This document shows, in pieces, positions 30,224-40,147 of a stretch of DNA of 43,289 nucleotides. Under the pieces are notes generated by a model. That model ran no database searches. It saw only the letters and a program-made list of their open reading frames with translations, and had not been told where the DNA came from. This stretch comes from Clostridia bacterium (GTDB lineage: Bacteria > Bacillota > Clostridia > Oscillospirales > Acutalibacteraceae): assembly GCA_017517135.1 (NCBI GenBank), contig JAFXAK010000021.1, positions 1-43,289 of the forward strand. The letters run 5' to 3'. Position 1 is the stretch's first letter, and each line of letters starts with the position of its first letter. The translations under genes and the position numbers were made by a program.

Positions 30224-32578
30224 TTACAATTCTATTTTAACAGTTTTAATTTCCCACGGACGGAAATTCAATTTGCCATCGGTTACATCCTTTATTTTCC
30301 GAGAAAGTAAATCTGTTTCTTCGGTAACTGTCCCAAAAGAACTCTTAAGTGCAACCTCTGCAGCATCATCCGAATAATTACAAAAACGGGCAAGCAGATT
30401 TGAGTTTTCGGGATAAATGCTTGTTAAGATTACTTCTCCGCCGCAAGAGTTAAAGTCAATAAATGTACATTCCTTCAGCTTACCGTCACCCTTTTCAAGA
30501 GAAACAACAGCAGGCTTATAGGCATAAGAAACAGCCTTGCGATGCAAATCAGCATCACTCATCGTTGATTCAAAGGGAAGCAAAGCAAATTCGTCATCAT
30601 ATGTTCCCTCAAGAATTTTATCACCGCAAAGATAAATATTTGAATACAGCAACGGGACAGATAAACGGTTGCCTTGTATTTCTCCGCCCATACAGCCCTT
30701 GTTCATTACTGCAAAGCCGTATTTACTGTCAGCTAATGCAAACCAATAAATACCGTTAATCTGTGTTGTGTTATTGAAGGATTCTTCCTTTGATACTTTT
30801 TCGTCAATTATTATACGGTCGGATTTATACCAATAGTCCTCAACAACTCTGATGTCACCGCTCCATTCGGATATGGAATAGGGTAAATCTCTCACCATTC
30901 GTCTTGATGAATCGAGATTGAGATTAAGATTCAGACAAATTTTTCCCTCATGCAGATGTCCGTCAACGGTAATAGATTTTTCAAGGCCTGCCTTGTTCCC
31001 CGTTATCCCCACTTTTTCGCCGTGCAGCTCAAACTGAGTTTTACAATCAATTCTTGCACTTTCACCGTAAAAACGCATTTCAAACTTATAGTTTACAGTA
31101 CCGATATAACCCGTTTGTGTTGCAACAGCACCGTTTTCCGTTACAACAACATTCCACTTTCCGACAGAGCTGCACATTTTTTCATCAACATATGCAGTAA
31201 ACAGTCCGTTCTCCCCGTTATCCGCTATAAATCGATTGTTTTTGACATCATAGATACTTGCTATACCGTTATCTGTGAGAATAAATTTATAACAAGGAGT
31301 AGTTAACTCTCCTTTTTCTTCGTTCCATACATATTTATAATTTTCATTGTCTGCTTCAGCTAAAAGTGCTGCAGTAAAGGCAGGAAGCTTTACACAAAAC
31401 TGTTTACCGTCAATTTTCATCCACTCATCAACAGCAAAAGAATGCATATTTATTGCAAGAAACGAATCGCTGTCAGATTTGCCGAAAAGTGTTGAAATAT
31501 TCCTGATTGCTTCTTTTTTCGCGTCAGATGATGCATTCAGCGATTCGGGAACAAATCGGCGAGCTAAATCAAGCAAGCCGCATATTGTTACATCGTGGTG
31601 CTGTGCCGCAAGAGCGTATTTCCATGCCTTTTCAAGCTTTTTTTCATCTGCGGCAAATCCGAACATACGAGCAAAGGCATTAAGCTTTTCAGTCTGAACA
31701 GCCTCTACTTCCGCTTTTCTTACTCCGTTAAAAATTTCATTACCGCAATATCCCCAAGGCATCTGAATATGGAAATCATTGTCTGTTGTGACAAGCTCGT
31801 CCTCTGCCTTGCCGTAAAGAGCGGGAATATCTTCAAGCAAAACATATTCATAGTTATCTTTATTCTGTGTATAGGCTGTCAGCTCTTCAATTTCCTGTGT
31901 AAGATCATCATATCTTGAAGCAAGCACGGGAGAATATTTTTGGAACATTTCTTCAAAATCTTCAAGAGAATAAAGCTGATTCTCCGGCCAACGGGAAAGA
32001 ATCCAGTTATCAACTGTACAACAGTTAAAGCCTCTGCCCTGTTTATCGTAGGTGGGAACAGCAGGTATTGCAGTTTTATCCTTACCTATCCAGTTACCCC
32101 ACGCAGAATCAAATGTTCTCGGATAGCCGTAGCCCATAACATGAGAACGCAATATTGCGGCATCATATCCGCAAAGCTTAATCATCTGAGGAGTCTGGTT
32201 ATTCAATGCAAATTCGGAAATCGCATAAACATTAGGTGTTTGCCCGAAATAATGCTTGTTTGTTTTAACAGCGTATATAAGCTGACGGGCATTTGACTCT
32301 TCCGAGATTGTTAGTGACAGAGGCTGTCCGTATGTTGTTGCACCCAAGCCGATTCTGTCGGGATATCTCTCAAGTAAATCCTTTATCATCTCAACAATCT
32401 CAGGATCGCTTTCGGAAAACTCATCAAAGGTAAAGGATTCATAGTCAAGACCTATCTTCAGCTTCGGATAGTTTTCCATCCATTTGTAAATTTCTTTAAG
32501 ACGGGGCTTCACTCTGTCACCCCACAAAACATAACCGCCGTGGTCATATGTCAGAATATACAGCTTCTTTTCTTTCAT
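30224..32578 (-). CDS. Glycoside hydrolase family 38-like protein
   Basis: A 784-residue cytosolic protein. The N-terminal half resembles the beta/alpha barrel of GH38 alpha-mannosidases ('KKLYILTYDHGG', then 'IGLDYESFTFDEFSESDPEIVEMIKDLLERYPDRIGLGATTYGQPLSL' over about 40-90), followed by a helical bundle (~270-370) and a long beta-rich C-terminal half. The typical H-x-D metal motif at the N-terminus and the Asp nucleophile near the P-D-x-F-G-H motif are not evident: the equivalent stretch reads 'YAISEFALNNQTPQ' (~118-131). It may therefore be a divergent or non-mannosidase relative. Start at the ATG 32578 with a GAGG site; the longer frame is hydrophobic chance sequence. Has its own promoter. 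Confidence 0.7.
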   Translation of the reverse strand: MKEKKLYILTYDHGGYVLWGDRVKPRLKEIYKWMENYPKLKIGLDYESFTFDEFSESDPEIVEMIKDLLERYPDRIGLGATTYGQPLSLTISEESNARQLIYAVKTNKHYFGQTPNVYAISEFALNNQTPQMIKLCGYDAAILRSHVMGYGYPRTFDSAWGNWIGKDKTAIPAVPTYDKQGRGFNCCTVDNWILSRWPENQLYSLEDFEEMFQKYSPVLASRYDDLTQEIEELTAYTQNKDNYEYVLLEDIPALYGKAEDELVTTDNDFHIQMPWGYCGNEIFNGVRKAEVEAVQTEKLNAFARMFGFAADEKKLEKAWKYALAAQHHDVTICGLLDLARRFVPESLNASSDAKKEAIRNISTLFGKSDSDSFLAINMHSFAVDEWMKIDGKQFCVKLPAFTAALLAEADNENYKYVWNEEKGELTTPCYKFILTDNGIASIYDVKNNRFIADNGENGLFTAYVDEKMCSSVGKWNVVVTENGAVATQTGYIGTVNYKFEMRFYGESARIDCKTQFELHGEKVGITGNKAGLEKSITVDGHLHEGKICLNLNLNLDSSRRMVRDLPYSISEWSGDIRVVEDYWYKSDRIIIDEKVSKEESFNNTTQINGIYWFALADSKYGFAVMNKGCMGGEIQGNRLSVPLLYSNIYLCGDKILEGTYDDEFALLPFESTMSDADLHRKAVSYAYKPAVVSLEKGDGKLKECTFIDFNSCGGEVILTSIYPENSNLLARFCNYSDDAAEVALKSSFGTVTEETDLLSRKIKDVTDGKLNFRPWEIKTVKIEL

Positions 32579-32609
32579 ATCTAAAACACCTCTGTTGCTT
32601 GATAAAAAA

Positions 32610-32638
32610 AATATACTATATAAAAAAACAAAAATCAA
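32610..32638 (-). promoter_or_regulatory. Sigma-A promoter of the GH38-like gene
   Basis: Minus strand: -35 TTGATT (32638-32633), 17-nt spacer, -10 TATATT (32615-32610), about 30 nt before the ATG. Confidence 0.65.
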
Positions 32639-32734
32639 TATCACGCCGCATCGCTATATTAACAAAAATACAGGCATTTTTTTGTGTATTTCACAAAAGA
32701 ATTTAATTGTTACAGTCTTGATATAATTTTTCGG

Positions 32735-32762
32735 TTGACATAAAAATGTTGTTATGTAATAA
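32735..32762 (+). promoter_or_regulatory. Sigma-A promoter of the NhaC-type antiporter gene
   Basis: -35 TTGACA (32735-32740), 16-nt spacer, -10 TAATAA (32757-32762). The spacer holds an ACATAA / TTATGT inverted pair (32738-32743, 32752-32757), a possible operator. Confidence 0.65.
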
Positions 32763-32835
32763 TAAAGAGGATAATTCGGACAAATATTATCTTTTATGTA
32801 TAATATTGCCTGAATAAAACAGAAAGGTGAAAAAT

Positions 32836-34641
32836 ATGAAGAATTTAAAAACACGCAGATTTTTTGCAGTTCTCATTATGTGTCTTTTAACCTTCAGCTT
32901 CGGCTTGATTTCTTCGGTTTCGGCAAGTGAAGTTGCAGAAGAAACCTCAGTAAGTGACACAAGCGAAACTGTTGTTGAAAATACAACTGAGGCTGCCAAC
33001 GAAGATGCAAAAACAGAAGACGAAGGCTCTGCTGCAGACTCTTCCGACACTACAACAGTCGGTGCATTGGAAGAAACAGAAGATGAAGCAGAAGAAAAGC
33101 CTTCAAAATTCTATGCAACAATTTTTGCACTCTTACCTCCCCTGATTGCCATTGTTCTTGCTCTCATCACAAAAGAGGTTTATTCATCTCTCTTTGTTGG
33201 TATTCTTGTGGGCGGTCTACTTTACTCCGGCTTTAACTTTGAAGGCACTATTGTACATGTTTTCAGAGACGGTTTCATTGCAAGTATTGCAGATGAATAC
33301 AACATAGGCATCATTCTCTTCCTTATTGTTCTCGGAGCAATTGTTGCTATGATGAACAAATCAGGTGCTTCTGCCGCTTTCGGCAAGTGGGCTGCAACAC
33401 ACATCAAATCAAGAGTAGGTGCACAGCTTGCAACTATTCTTTTTGGTATGATGATCTTCGTAGACGACTATTTCAACTGTCTCACAGTAGGCTCTGTTAT
33501 GCGTCCCGTAACCGATAAGCACAGAATTTCAAGAGCTAAGCTTGCTTATCTTATTGACGCTACAGCAGCTCCCATCTGTATCATTGCTCCCATCTCCTCG
33601 TGGGCTGCAGCTGTTACAGGCTTTGTTGCAGAAGAACAGGTTAACGGCTTTGAGCTTTTCCTCAGAGCAATTCCCTTTAACTTCTATGCTGTTCTCACAA
33701 TAATATTTATGATTCTTCTTACTGTTTCAAAAGCAGATTTCGGTCCTATGAAGCTGCATGAAATGAACGCTCTTAAGGGTGATTTGTTCACAAGTGATGC
33801 TGAAACATTCAAGGGCTCCGTTACAGAAGACACAAAAACAAAAGGCAAGGTTATTGATCTTATCTTCCCCGTTGTTGTTCTTATTGTTTCCTGTATAATC
33901 GGAATGATTTATACCGGCGGCTTCTTTGACGGTGTATCATTCATCAATGCATTCTCAGACTGCGATGCTTCACAGGGACTTGTGTTCGGCTCATTCGTAA
34001 CCCTTATTATCACAGTAGCATATTTCATTATAAGAAGAGTTATTTCCTTTAAGGATTGTATGGGCTCAATTCCCGAGGGCTTCAAGGCTATGGTTCCCGC
34101 TATTATGATTCTTGCCTGTGCATGGACTCTCAAAACTATCACAGACTCTCTCGGTGCCGGTGAATACATAGAAATGATTGTTGACAGCTCAGCTGCAAGC
34201 TTTGCAATGTTCCTTCCCGCAATCATCTTCCTTATTGCTGTAGGTCTTTCATTTGCAACAGGCACATCTTGGGGTACATTCGGTATTCTCATTCCCCTTG
34301 TTCTCAAGGTTGTTCCCTATGAAAGCGGTGTTCTTTCAATAATCGCTATTTCCGCTTGTATGGCAGGTGCTGTTTGCGGTGACCACTGCTCACCCATTTC
34401 AGACACAACAATTATGGCTTCTGCAGGCAGTAACTCAAACCACATCAACCATGTTTCAACACAGCTTCCCTACGCTCTTACAGTTGCAGGTATTTCATTC
34501 GTAACATATGTAATCGCAGGTATCACACAGAGATTTATTGAAAGCTATGCAATAAATGCTGCTATTTCTCTCGGTCTCGGTGTTGTATTGACAGCTGTTA
34601 TGGTTGCAATACTGAAGCTTACAAAAAAGAAATCAGCGTAA
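32836..34641 (+). CDS. NhaC-family Na+/H+ antiporter with signal peptide and acidic leader
   Basis: A 601-residue protein. Residues 1-30 look like a cleavable signal peptide (basic start, 'FAVLIMCLLTFSFGLISSVSA'-type core). Residues 31-90 are low-complexity and acidic: 21 Asp/Glu among 60, only two Lys. The transporter follows with about 12 membrane segments. 'FVDDYFNCLTVGSVMRPVTDKHRISRAKLAYLIDATAAP' and 'FATGTSWGTFGILIPL' are NhaC-type signatures, and 'GDHCSPISDTTIMAS' is conserved near the end. It should exchange Na+ for H+ or transport an organic acid with Na+. I use the ATG at 32836; the GTG at 32827 is within the AAAGGTGA site. Followed by a terminator. Confidence 0.9.
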   Translation: MKNLKTRRFFAVLIMCLLTFSFGLISSVSASEVAEETSVSDTSETVVENTTEAANEDAKTEDEGSAADSSDTTTVGALEETEDEAEEKPSKFYATIFALLPPLIAIVLALITKEVYSSLFVGILVGGLLYSGFNFEGTIVHVFRDGFIASIADEYNIGIILFLIVLGAIVAMMNKSGASAAFGKWAATHIKSRVGAQLATILFGMMIFVDDYFNCLTVGSVMRPVTDKHRISRAKLAYLIDATAAPICIIAPISSWAAAVTGFVAEEQVNGFELFLRAIPFNFYAVLTIIFMILLTVSKADFGPMKLHEMNALKGDLFTSDAETFKGSVTEDTKTKGKVIDLIFPVVVLIVSCIIGMIYTGGFFDGVSFINAFSDCDASQGLVFGSFVTLIITVAYFIIRRVISFKDCMGSIPEGFKAMVPAIMILACAWTLKTITDSLGAGEYIEMIVDSSAASFAMFLPAIIFLIAVGLSFATGTSWGTFGILIPLVLKVVPYESGVLSIIAISACMAGAVCGDHCSPISDTTIMASAGSNSNHINHVSTQLPYALTVAGISFVTYVIAGITQRFIESYAINAAISLGLGVVLTAVMVAILKLTKKKSA

Positions 34642-34659
34642 AAATCCCACAAAACTAAC

Positions 34660-34699
34660 AAAGCAGCAGGATGTTATTCATTTTGCTGCTTTTATTTTA
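34660..34699 (+). terminator. Rho-independent terminator of the antiporter gene
   Basis: Stem AAAGCAGCA / TGCTGCTTT followed by a T-rich run. Confidence 0.85.
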
Positions 34700-34702
34700 A
34701 CA

Positions 34703-34750
34703 ATAAAAAAACATCGGCTCTTCACCAACGAAAGAACCGATGTTTTTAAT
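34703..34750 (-). terminator. Rho-independent terminator of the iol operon
   Basis: Minus strand: stem ACATCGGTTCTT / AAGAGCCGATGT followed by seven T residues, just after the iolG stop codon. Confidence 0.9.
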
Positions 34751-34761
34751 TACACAAAATT

Positions 34762-35775
34762 TTATTTGATTTCAGAAAGCTGAACAGGTCTGTGTTCTGC
34801 AACGGATTTCTTAGCAGCAAGTCCAATCTTAACAGACTGCATACCAGCGTGAATACCTACGGGAACTTCGGTGTTGTTTTCAACTGCATCAACAAACTGT
34901 CTCATTTCCTCTGAGAAGGACTGCATATATCTTTCAAGGAAGAAGAACAAGGGCTTTTCACCTGTCACACCGTCCGCATTTGCAATAACTGCAGTTGAGA
35001 GTGTGTCATTGCTTGTTGCAACCATACCTTTTGAGCCGAAAAGCTCTGCTCTCTGGTCGTAGCCATATGCTGCTCTTCTTGAGTTATCAATAACCGCAAG
35101 AGCACCGTTTGCCATCTTCATTGTGATAATAGCGGTATCAACATCTCCCTGCTCACCGATAGCGGGATCAACAAGAACTGCGGAATTTACATATACCTCT
35201 TCAACATCACTGTTTGTGAGGAAGGTTGCCATATCAAAATCGTGAATGGTCATATCAAGGAATATACCTCCCGATACCTTAATGTATGCGGGGTTGGGAG
35301 GCTCGGGATCGCGGGATGTGATTTTAAGAATATGAGCTTCACCGATTTTGCCTGCATCATATGCCTTGCGGATTGCGGCAAAATTATGGTCAAAACGGCG
35401 GTTAAAGCCTACCTGGAACTTAACCTCGGGATGTGCAGCAAGTGCATCTGCAACAGCCTGAATTTTCTCAATGGAGTGGTCAACGGGCTTTTCACAGAAA
35501 ACATGCTTACCTGCATTGATAGCTTCAATAGAAATTGCAGAATGAGTATCTGTTGAAGAACAGACAAGAACTGCATCAATGTCTTTATCTTCTATAATCT
35601 TTTTATAGTCTGTGTAGATATCCTTTACTCCGAAGCCCTCACAGAAAGCTCTTGTTTCGTCATTCATAAAGGGATCAGCAACTGCCTTTACGGTTGCATT
35701 TTTTACATGATAGGAAATTGATTCAAGATGTACCTTGCCGATTCTGCCGGCACCAATAATACCGATTGTAAGCAT
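34762..35775 (-). CDS. iolG: Inositol 2-dehydrogenase
   Basis: A 337-residue Gfo/Idh/MocA-family enzyme that oxidises myo-inositol to scyllo-inosose with NAD+. Rossmann motif 'GIIGAGRIGKVH' (5-16); the catalytic lysine K97 in 'FCEKPVD'; D174 and H178 in 'FLDMTIHDFDMA', matching the catalytic triad of characterised IolG. AAGGAG precedes the ATG. Last gene of the iol operon although it acts first in the pathway. Confidence 0.95.
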   Translation of the reverse strand: MLTIGIIGAGRIGKVHLESISYHVKNATVKAVADPFMNDETRAFCEGFGVKDIYTDYKKIIEDKDIDAVLVCSSTDTHSAISIEAINAGKHVFCEKPVDHSIEKIQAVADALAAHPEVKFQVGFNRRFDHNFAAIRKAYDAGKIGEAHILKITSRDPEPPNPAYIKVSGGIFLDMTIHDFDMATFLTNSDVEEVYVNSAVLVDPAIGEQGDVDTAIITMKMANGALAVIDNSRRAAYGYDQRAELFGSKGMVATSNDTLSTAVIANADGVTGEKPLFFFLERYMQSFSEEMRQFVDAVENNTEVPVGIHAGMQSVKIGLAAKKSVAEHRPVQLSEIK

Positions 35776-35795
35776 TTGAAATTTCTCCTTATATT

Positions 35796-37301
35796 TTAGA
35801 TTGTGCCGTCCCAGGTTGAAACGGTTTTATTTGTTTTTTCTTCTTCGTCAAACCAACGCTGTGTTACACATTTGCTCTCTGTGAAGAATCTGTATGCATC
35901 CTTGCCGAGACAGTGGAGATCACCGAAGAATGAATCCTTATGTCCTGAGAACGGGAAGAAGCCTATCGGAACAGGAATACCTACATTAACACCGACCATA
36001 CCGCCGTGTGTATTACGGACAAATTCTCTTGCGAAATAACCGCTCTGAGTAAATATAACCGAACCGTTAGCATAGGGATTTGCATTCATTATTGCAAGAC
36101 CTTCCTTGAAGTCCTTGCATCTCTTGATTGAAAGAACGGGACCGAAAACCTCATCCCTGCCTATTGTCATTTCTTCGGTAACATTATCGAAGATTGTGGG
36201 ACCAACATAATAGCCGTCTTCAAAGCCCTCAACCTTATAATTTCTGCCGTCAAGCACAAGAGTTGCACCCTCTCTTACGCCCTTGTCAATATCTGCAATA
36301 ACCTCATCATAGTGCTTTTTATATGTAATGGGGCCGAGCTTTGATGTTTTGTCAACAGCGGGACCGACTTTAATCTGCTGAGCCTGTCGTTTGAGCTCTG
36401 CAACAAATTCGTCCGCAATAGCCTCCTCAACAACACAGCAAGAAAGTGCCATACATCTCTGTCCCGCACAGCCGTATGCAGAATTTATGATACCTGCAAC
36501 TGTTCTTTCAATGGGAGCATCAGACATAACAAGAGCGTGGTTTTTAGCCTGACAAAGGCACTGCACACGCTTGCCGGCTGCTGCAGCCTTCTGATAAATA
36601 AGCTTACCTACGGGAGTTGAGCCTACGAATGTGATACCCTTTACATCGGGATGCTCAAGAATAACATCAATTTCCTTTCTTGAACAGGTTACAACATTAA
36701 CAACACCGTCGGGAAGACCTGCTTCCTTATAAAGTTCTGCTATTCTGAGAGCAGTTCTGGGAGTGAGCGAAGCCGCTTTGAGAACGATTGTGTTACCTGT
36801 TGCAACGCATACGGGAACCATCCAGCCGAAAGGAATCATTGCGGGAAAATTGACGGGCACAATACCGGCAAAAACACCCATAGATTCGCGGTATAAAACG
36901 GTATCGAAGCCTTTTGATGCATCCATAAGGCTTTCACCCATCATCAGCGAGGGAACCTGAATAGCAAGCTCTGTACCCTCTTTTGCCTTGAGAACATCTC
37001 CCTCAGCCTCTGCCCATACCTTACCGTTTTCTTCGGCAACAAGTCTTGTAAGCTCCTCCATATGCTCAATAAGCAAATCTCTTACCTTAAAAAGCACCTG
37101 AGAACGCTTGATTGCAGGAGTTGCACTCCATACGGGATATGCAGCCTTAGCCGCAGCAATAGCTTCGTTTACTTCGTCTGCGGTACAGCAGGGTGCGAAA
37201 CCGGTTACCTCACCTGTCGAGGGGTTATGTAAATCGTAGTAAACCTCTGTTTTTGATTCAACATACTGTCCGTTACAAAAATATTTAAGTTTTTCGGGCA
37301 T
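35796..37301 (-). CDS. iolA: Methylmalonate/malonate-semialdehyde dehydrogenase (acylating)
   Basis: A 501-residue aldehyde dehydrogenase that turns malonic semialdehyde into acetyl-CoA, CO2 and NADH, the last step of inositol breakdown. 'GIVPVNFPAMIPFGWMVPV' (147-165), 'GSTPVGK' (227-233) and the catalytic cysteine C283 in 'YGCAGQRCMALS' are typical of the CoA-dependent MmsA/IolA group. AAAGGAG precedes the ATG. Length is typical. It lies between iolE and iolG. Confidence 0.95.
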   Translation of the reverse strand: MPEKLKYFCNGQYVESKTEVYYDLHNPSTGEVTGFAPCCTADEVNEAIAAAKAAYPVWSATPAIKRSQVLFKVRDLLIEHMEELTRLVAEENGKVWAEAEGDVLKAKEGTELAIQVPSLMMGESLMDASKGFDTVLYRESMGVFAGIVPVNFPAMIPFGWMVPVCVATGNTIVLKAASLTPRTALRIAELYKEAGLPDGVVNVVTCSRKEIDVILEHPDVKGITFVGSTPVGKLIYQKAAAAGKRVQCLCQAKNHALVMSDAPIERTVAGIINSAYGCAGQRCMALSCCVVEEAIADEFVAELKRQAQQIKVGPAVDKTSKLGPITYKKHYDEVIADIDKGVREGATLVLDGRNYKVEGFEDGYYVGPTIFDNVTEEMTIGRDEVFGPVLSIKRCKDFKEGLAIMNANPYANGSVIFTQSGYFAREFVRNTHGGMVGVNVGIPVPIGFFPFSGHKDSFFGDLHCLGKDAYRFFTESKCVTQRWFDEEEKTNKTVSTWDGTI

Positions 37302-37320
37302 TACATATTTCTCCTTTATA

Positions 37321-38217
37321 TTAAAGTTCTGCTTTTTCTGCTATATATTTTCTTGCTTTTACTGCATATTCAAAGGGATTGGCAATAGCGGGATCCTGTT
37401 CTGCTTCAACAAGCATCCAGCCCTCATAGCCGGCTTCATCAAGCACCTCAAAAATAGGCTTGAAATCAATACAGCCGTCTCCGGGAACGGTAAATGCACC
37501 GAGTCTTACACCCTGCAGGAAGCTTAAATGCTCATCCTTTACCTTTTTAACAACCTCGGGACGGATATCCTTGAGGTGAACATGCTTTATTCTCTTTGCA
37601 TATTTCTTGAGAACTGCCATATAATCCTGACCGCAGTATGCAAGATGTCCTGAATCGAACAGCAGATATACGCTGTCGGGATCACAAAGAGACATCATTT
37701 TGTCAATTTCTTCAGCAGTCTGAACAACCGTGCCCATATGATGATGATAAACAAGTGTTATACCGTATTCCTTTGCAATTTGACCGAGCTTTGAAAGTCC
37801 GTCTGCAAATTTCTTCCACTCTTCATCATTCATAACATATTTCTTTTCAAAAACGGGAGTTTCCATCTGTCCCTGAATACTGTAGCTCTGCTCCGAAGCA
37901 CCGATTCGCTCAGCCCCGCAAGCCTTAAGAAATTCGCAGTTTTCTCTGAAATCCTTTTCAACCTCTGCAAAATCCTTTGTGAGAATGAACGAGGAAAACC
38001 AACGGTTTGCAATCTGAAGTCCTCTTATCTCAAGCTTTTTTGTAAGCTCAGCCGGATCCTTGGGATATTTGTTGCCGATTTCACAGCCCTTATATCCTGC
38101 AAGTGCCATTTCGCTTACACACTGTTCAAATGTGTTTTCCGCACCGAGATCGGGCATATCGTCATTTGTCCAGGCAATGGGAGCAATTCCGAGTTTAACT
38201 TTTTCTTTGTTTAACAT
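37321..38217 (-). CDS. iolE: Myo-inosose-2 dehydratase
   Basis: A 298-residue xylose-isomerase-like TIM barrel that dehydrates scyllo-inosose to 3D-trihydroxycyclohexane-1,2-dione. The start 'KLGIAPIAWTNDDMPDLG', 'MALAGYKGCEIGNKYP' (typical 'G-Y-x-G-x-E'), 'LVYHHHMGTVVQT', 'LLFDSGHLAYCG' and 'HVHLKDIRPEV' carry the metal ligands. I use the ATG at 38217 with a GAGGA site. The longer frame runs into iolD, whose stop is 1 nt upstream of this ATG, so the two are tightly coupled. Confidence 0.95.
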   Translation of the reverse strand: MLNKEKVKLGIAPIAWTNDDMPDLGAENTFEQCVSEMALAGYKGCEIGNKYPKDPAELTKKLEIRGLQIANRWFSSFILTKDFAEVEKDFRENCEFLKACGAERIGASEQSYSIQGQMETPVFEKKYVMNDEEWKKFADGLSKLGQIAKEYGITLVYHHHMGTVVQTAEEIDKMMSLCDPDSVYLLFDSGHLAYCGQDYMAVLKKYAKRIKHVHLKDIRPEVVKKVKDEHLSFLQGVRLGAFTVPGDGCIDFKPIFEVLDEAGYEGWMLVEAEQDPAIANPFEYAVKARKYIAEKAEL

Positions 38218-38218
38218 A

Positions 38219-40135
38219 TCAATATTTCCTCGCTTTTTTGAGATTCTTTTCTTTTTCATTGTATGAATCAAGCACAGCCTGATTTTCAGACACACCGGCA
38301 AGTCCTACATGCCACCATGCACCGTAGCCGTCCGTCATTGTTTTGGGAAGCACCTTTATATCGAGCAAGGTTGAAACTGTCTGCTTTTTACTGTCTTCCA
38401 GCGCTTCTTTCAACTCATCCATTGTTCTTACCGTATAAGTTACCGCACCGTAGCCTGAAGCTGATTTTGCGAAATCTATCGGCATAAGACTGCCGAGCAG
38501 TTTACCGTTTTCATCTCTTTTTCTGAATTCGGTAGCAAGGTTGCCGATACCGTTACTCATCTGAAGATTGTTTATACAGCCGAAGCCGCTGTTATCAAAT
38601 ATAAGAACATTGATTTTCACATTTTCCTGAATTGCAGTTACAAGCTCACTGTGAAGCATTAAATAACTGCCGTCACCGCAAAATGCATACACCTCTCTGT
38701 CGGGATTTGCAAGCTTGGAGCCGAATGCACCTGCAATTTCATATCCCATACACGAATAGCCGTATTCCATATTGTATGTATACAGACTTTCGGAAGTCCA
38801 CATTCTCTGCATACAGCCGGGAAGAGAACCTGACGCGGCAACCGCAACAGCATCCTTATCTATATTGTTGCGAATATAGGCAAGAACCTGTGTCTGAGTG
38901 AGAGTTGAGCCTGTCATTTTTATAAATTCATCAATGGTATTATCCTGTCTTGCCTTTATAAGAGGCTCAAAATTCTCGTCATAGGAATAAGCAGAAAGCT
39001 TTTCCATTTCCTTTTCCCATTCGTCTTTTGCCCTTGTAAACTCATCGGTATACTCAGATTTATAGCCGTTTTCTTCAAGCACCTGAGTAAGCTTTACAAG
39101 ACAAGCCTTTGCATCTCCCACTGCCTTTGTTGCACCGAGCTTATAGGCATCAAAACGGGATGTATTGATTGTAACAATTTTCTTATCGGGATAAAGGGAC
39201 TTTGAAGCTGTTGTGAAATCGGAAAATCTTGTGCCTATACCGATAATGCAATCGGCTTGCTTTGCAACATCATTACCTGATGAATTTCCCGTAACACCGA
39301 TACCGCCCATATTGTATTTACAGGAAGAAACCGTTGCACTCTTACCTGCCTGTGTTTCACCGTAGGGAATATTGAATTTTTCGCAGAAATCAACAAGTGC
39401 CTGTCCGGCTTCAGAATATCTCACGCCGCCGCCGCAGATAACCATTGGCTTCTTTGAAGATTTTATTACATTTGCAATATCTTCAATTTCTTCATCGGGT
39501 GCAGTTACACGGGTGATTCTGTGTACTCTTTTTTTGAAAAATTCTTCGGGGAAATCATAAACCTCACCCTCAACATCCTGACAGAGCGCAACACATACAG
39601 CACCCGTACCGGACGGATCGGTGAGCACTCTCATTGCATTTATCATAGCAGACATAAGCTGCTCGGGACGGGCGATTCTGTCCCAATATCTGCAAACGGG
39701 CTTATATGCATCGTTTGTTGTTACCGTCAGAGAATAGGGCTGTTCAAACTGCTGTAAAACAGGATCGGGCTGACGGGTTGCAAAGGTATCCGCAGGGAAA
39801 AGCAGCAAAGGAATATTATTTACCGTTGCCGTTGCAGCTGCTGTTACCATGTTTGCAGCACCCGGGCCTATTGAAGAAGCACAGGCAATAATTTTTCTTC
39901 TGTTATTCTGCTTTGCAAATGCTGTTGCGGCATGTGCCATACCTTGCTCGTTTTTACCCTGATAAACCTTAAGATTACCCGGATTTTCATCAAGTGCCTG
40001 TCCTAAGCCTACAACAATACCGTGACCGAAAACGGTAAAAATACCGTCAACAAATTTATTTTCTGTGCCGTCAAATGAAACATACTGATTATCAAGGAAC
40101 TTAACAAGTGCCTGGGCAGTTGTCATCAAAGCCAT
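38219..40135 (-). CDS. iolD: 3D-(3,5/4)-trihydroxycyclohexane-1,2-dione acylhydrolase
   Basis: A 638-residue thiamine-diphosphate enzyme that opens the inositol-derived ring to 5-deoxy-glucuronate. The N-terminal domain has '[18 protein letters not shown]' and '[19 protein letters not shown]' with the cofactor-activating glutamate. The C-terminal domain has '[13 protein letters not shown]' through '[13 protein letters not shown]', the ThDP/Mg motif. '[15 protein letters not shown]' is characteristic of IolD. A perfect AAGGAGG precedes the ATG. Confidence 0.96.
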   Translation of the reverse strand: MALMTTAQALVKFLDNQYVSFDGTENKFVDGIFTVFGHGIVVGLGQALDENPGNLKVYQGKNEQGMAHAATAFAKQNNRRKIIACASSIGPGAANMVTAAATATVNNIPLLLFPADTFATRQPDPVLQQFEQPYSLTVTTNDAYKPVCRYWDRIARPEQLMSAMINAMRVLTDPSGTGAVCVALCQDVEGEVYDFPEEFFKKRVHRITRVTAPDEEIEDIANVIKSSKKPMVICGGGVRYSEAGQALVDFCEKFNIPYGETQAGKSATVSSCKYNMGGIGVTGNSSGNDVAKQADCIIGIGTRFSDFTTASKSLYPDKKIVTINTSRFDAYKLGATKAVGDAKACLVKLTQVLEENGYKSEYTDEFTRAKDEWEKEMEKLSAYSYDENFEPLIKARQDNTIDEFIKMTGSTLTQTQVLAYIRNNIDKDAVAVAASGSLPGCMQRMWTSESLYTYNMEYGYSCMGYEIAGAFGSKLANPDREVYAFCGDGSYLMLHSELVTAIQENVKINVLIFDNSGFGCINNLQMSNGIGNLATEFRKRDENGKLLGSLMPIDFAKSASGYGAVTYTVRTMDELKEALEDSKKQTVSTLLDIKVLPKTMTDGYGAWWHVGLAGVSENQAVLDSYNEKEKNLKKARKY

Positions 40136-40147
40136 AAAAATACCTCC

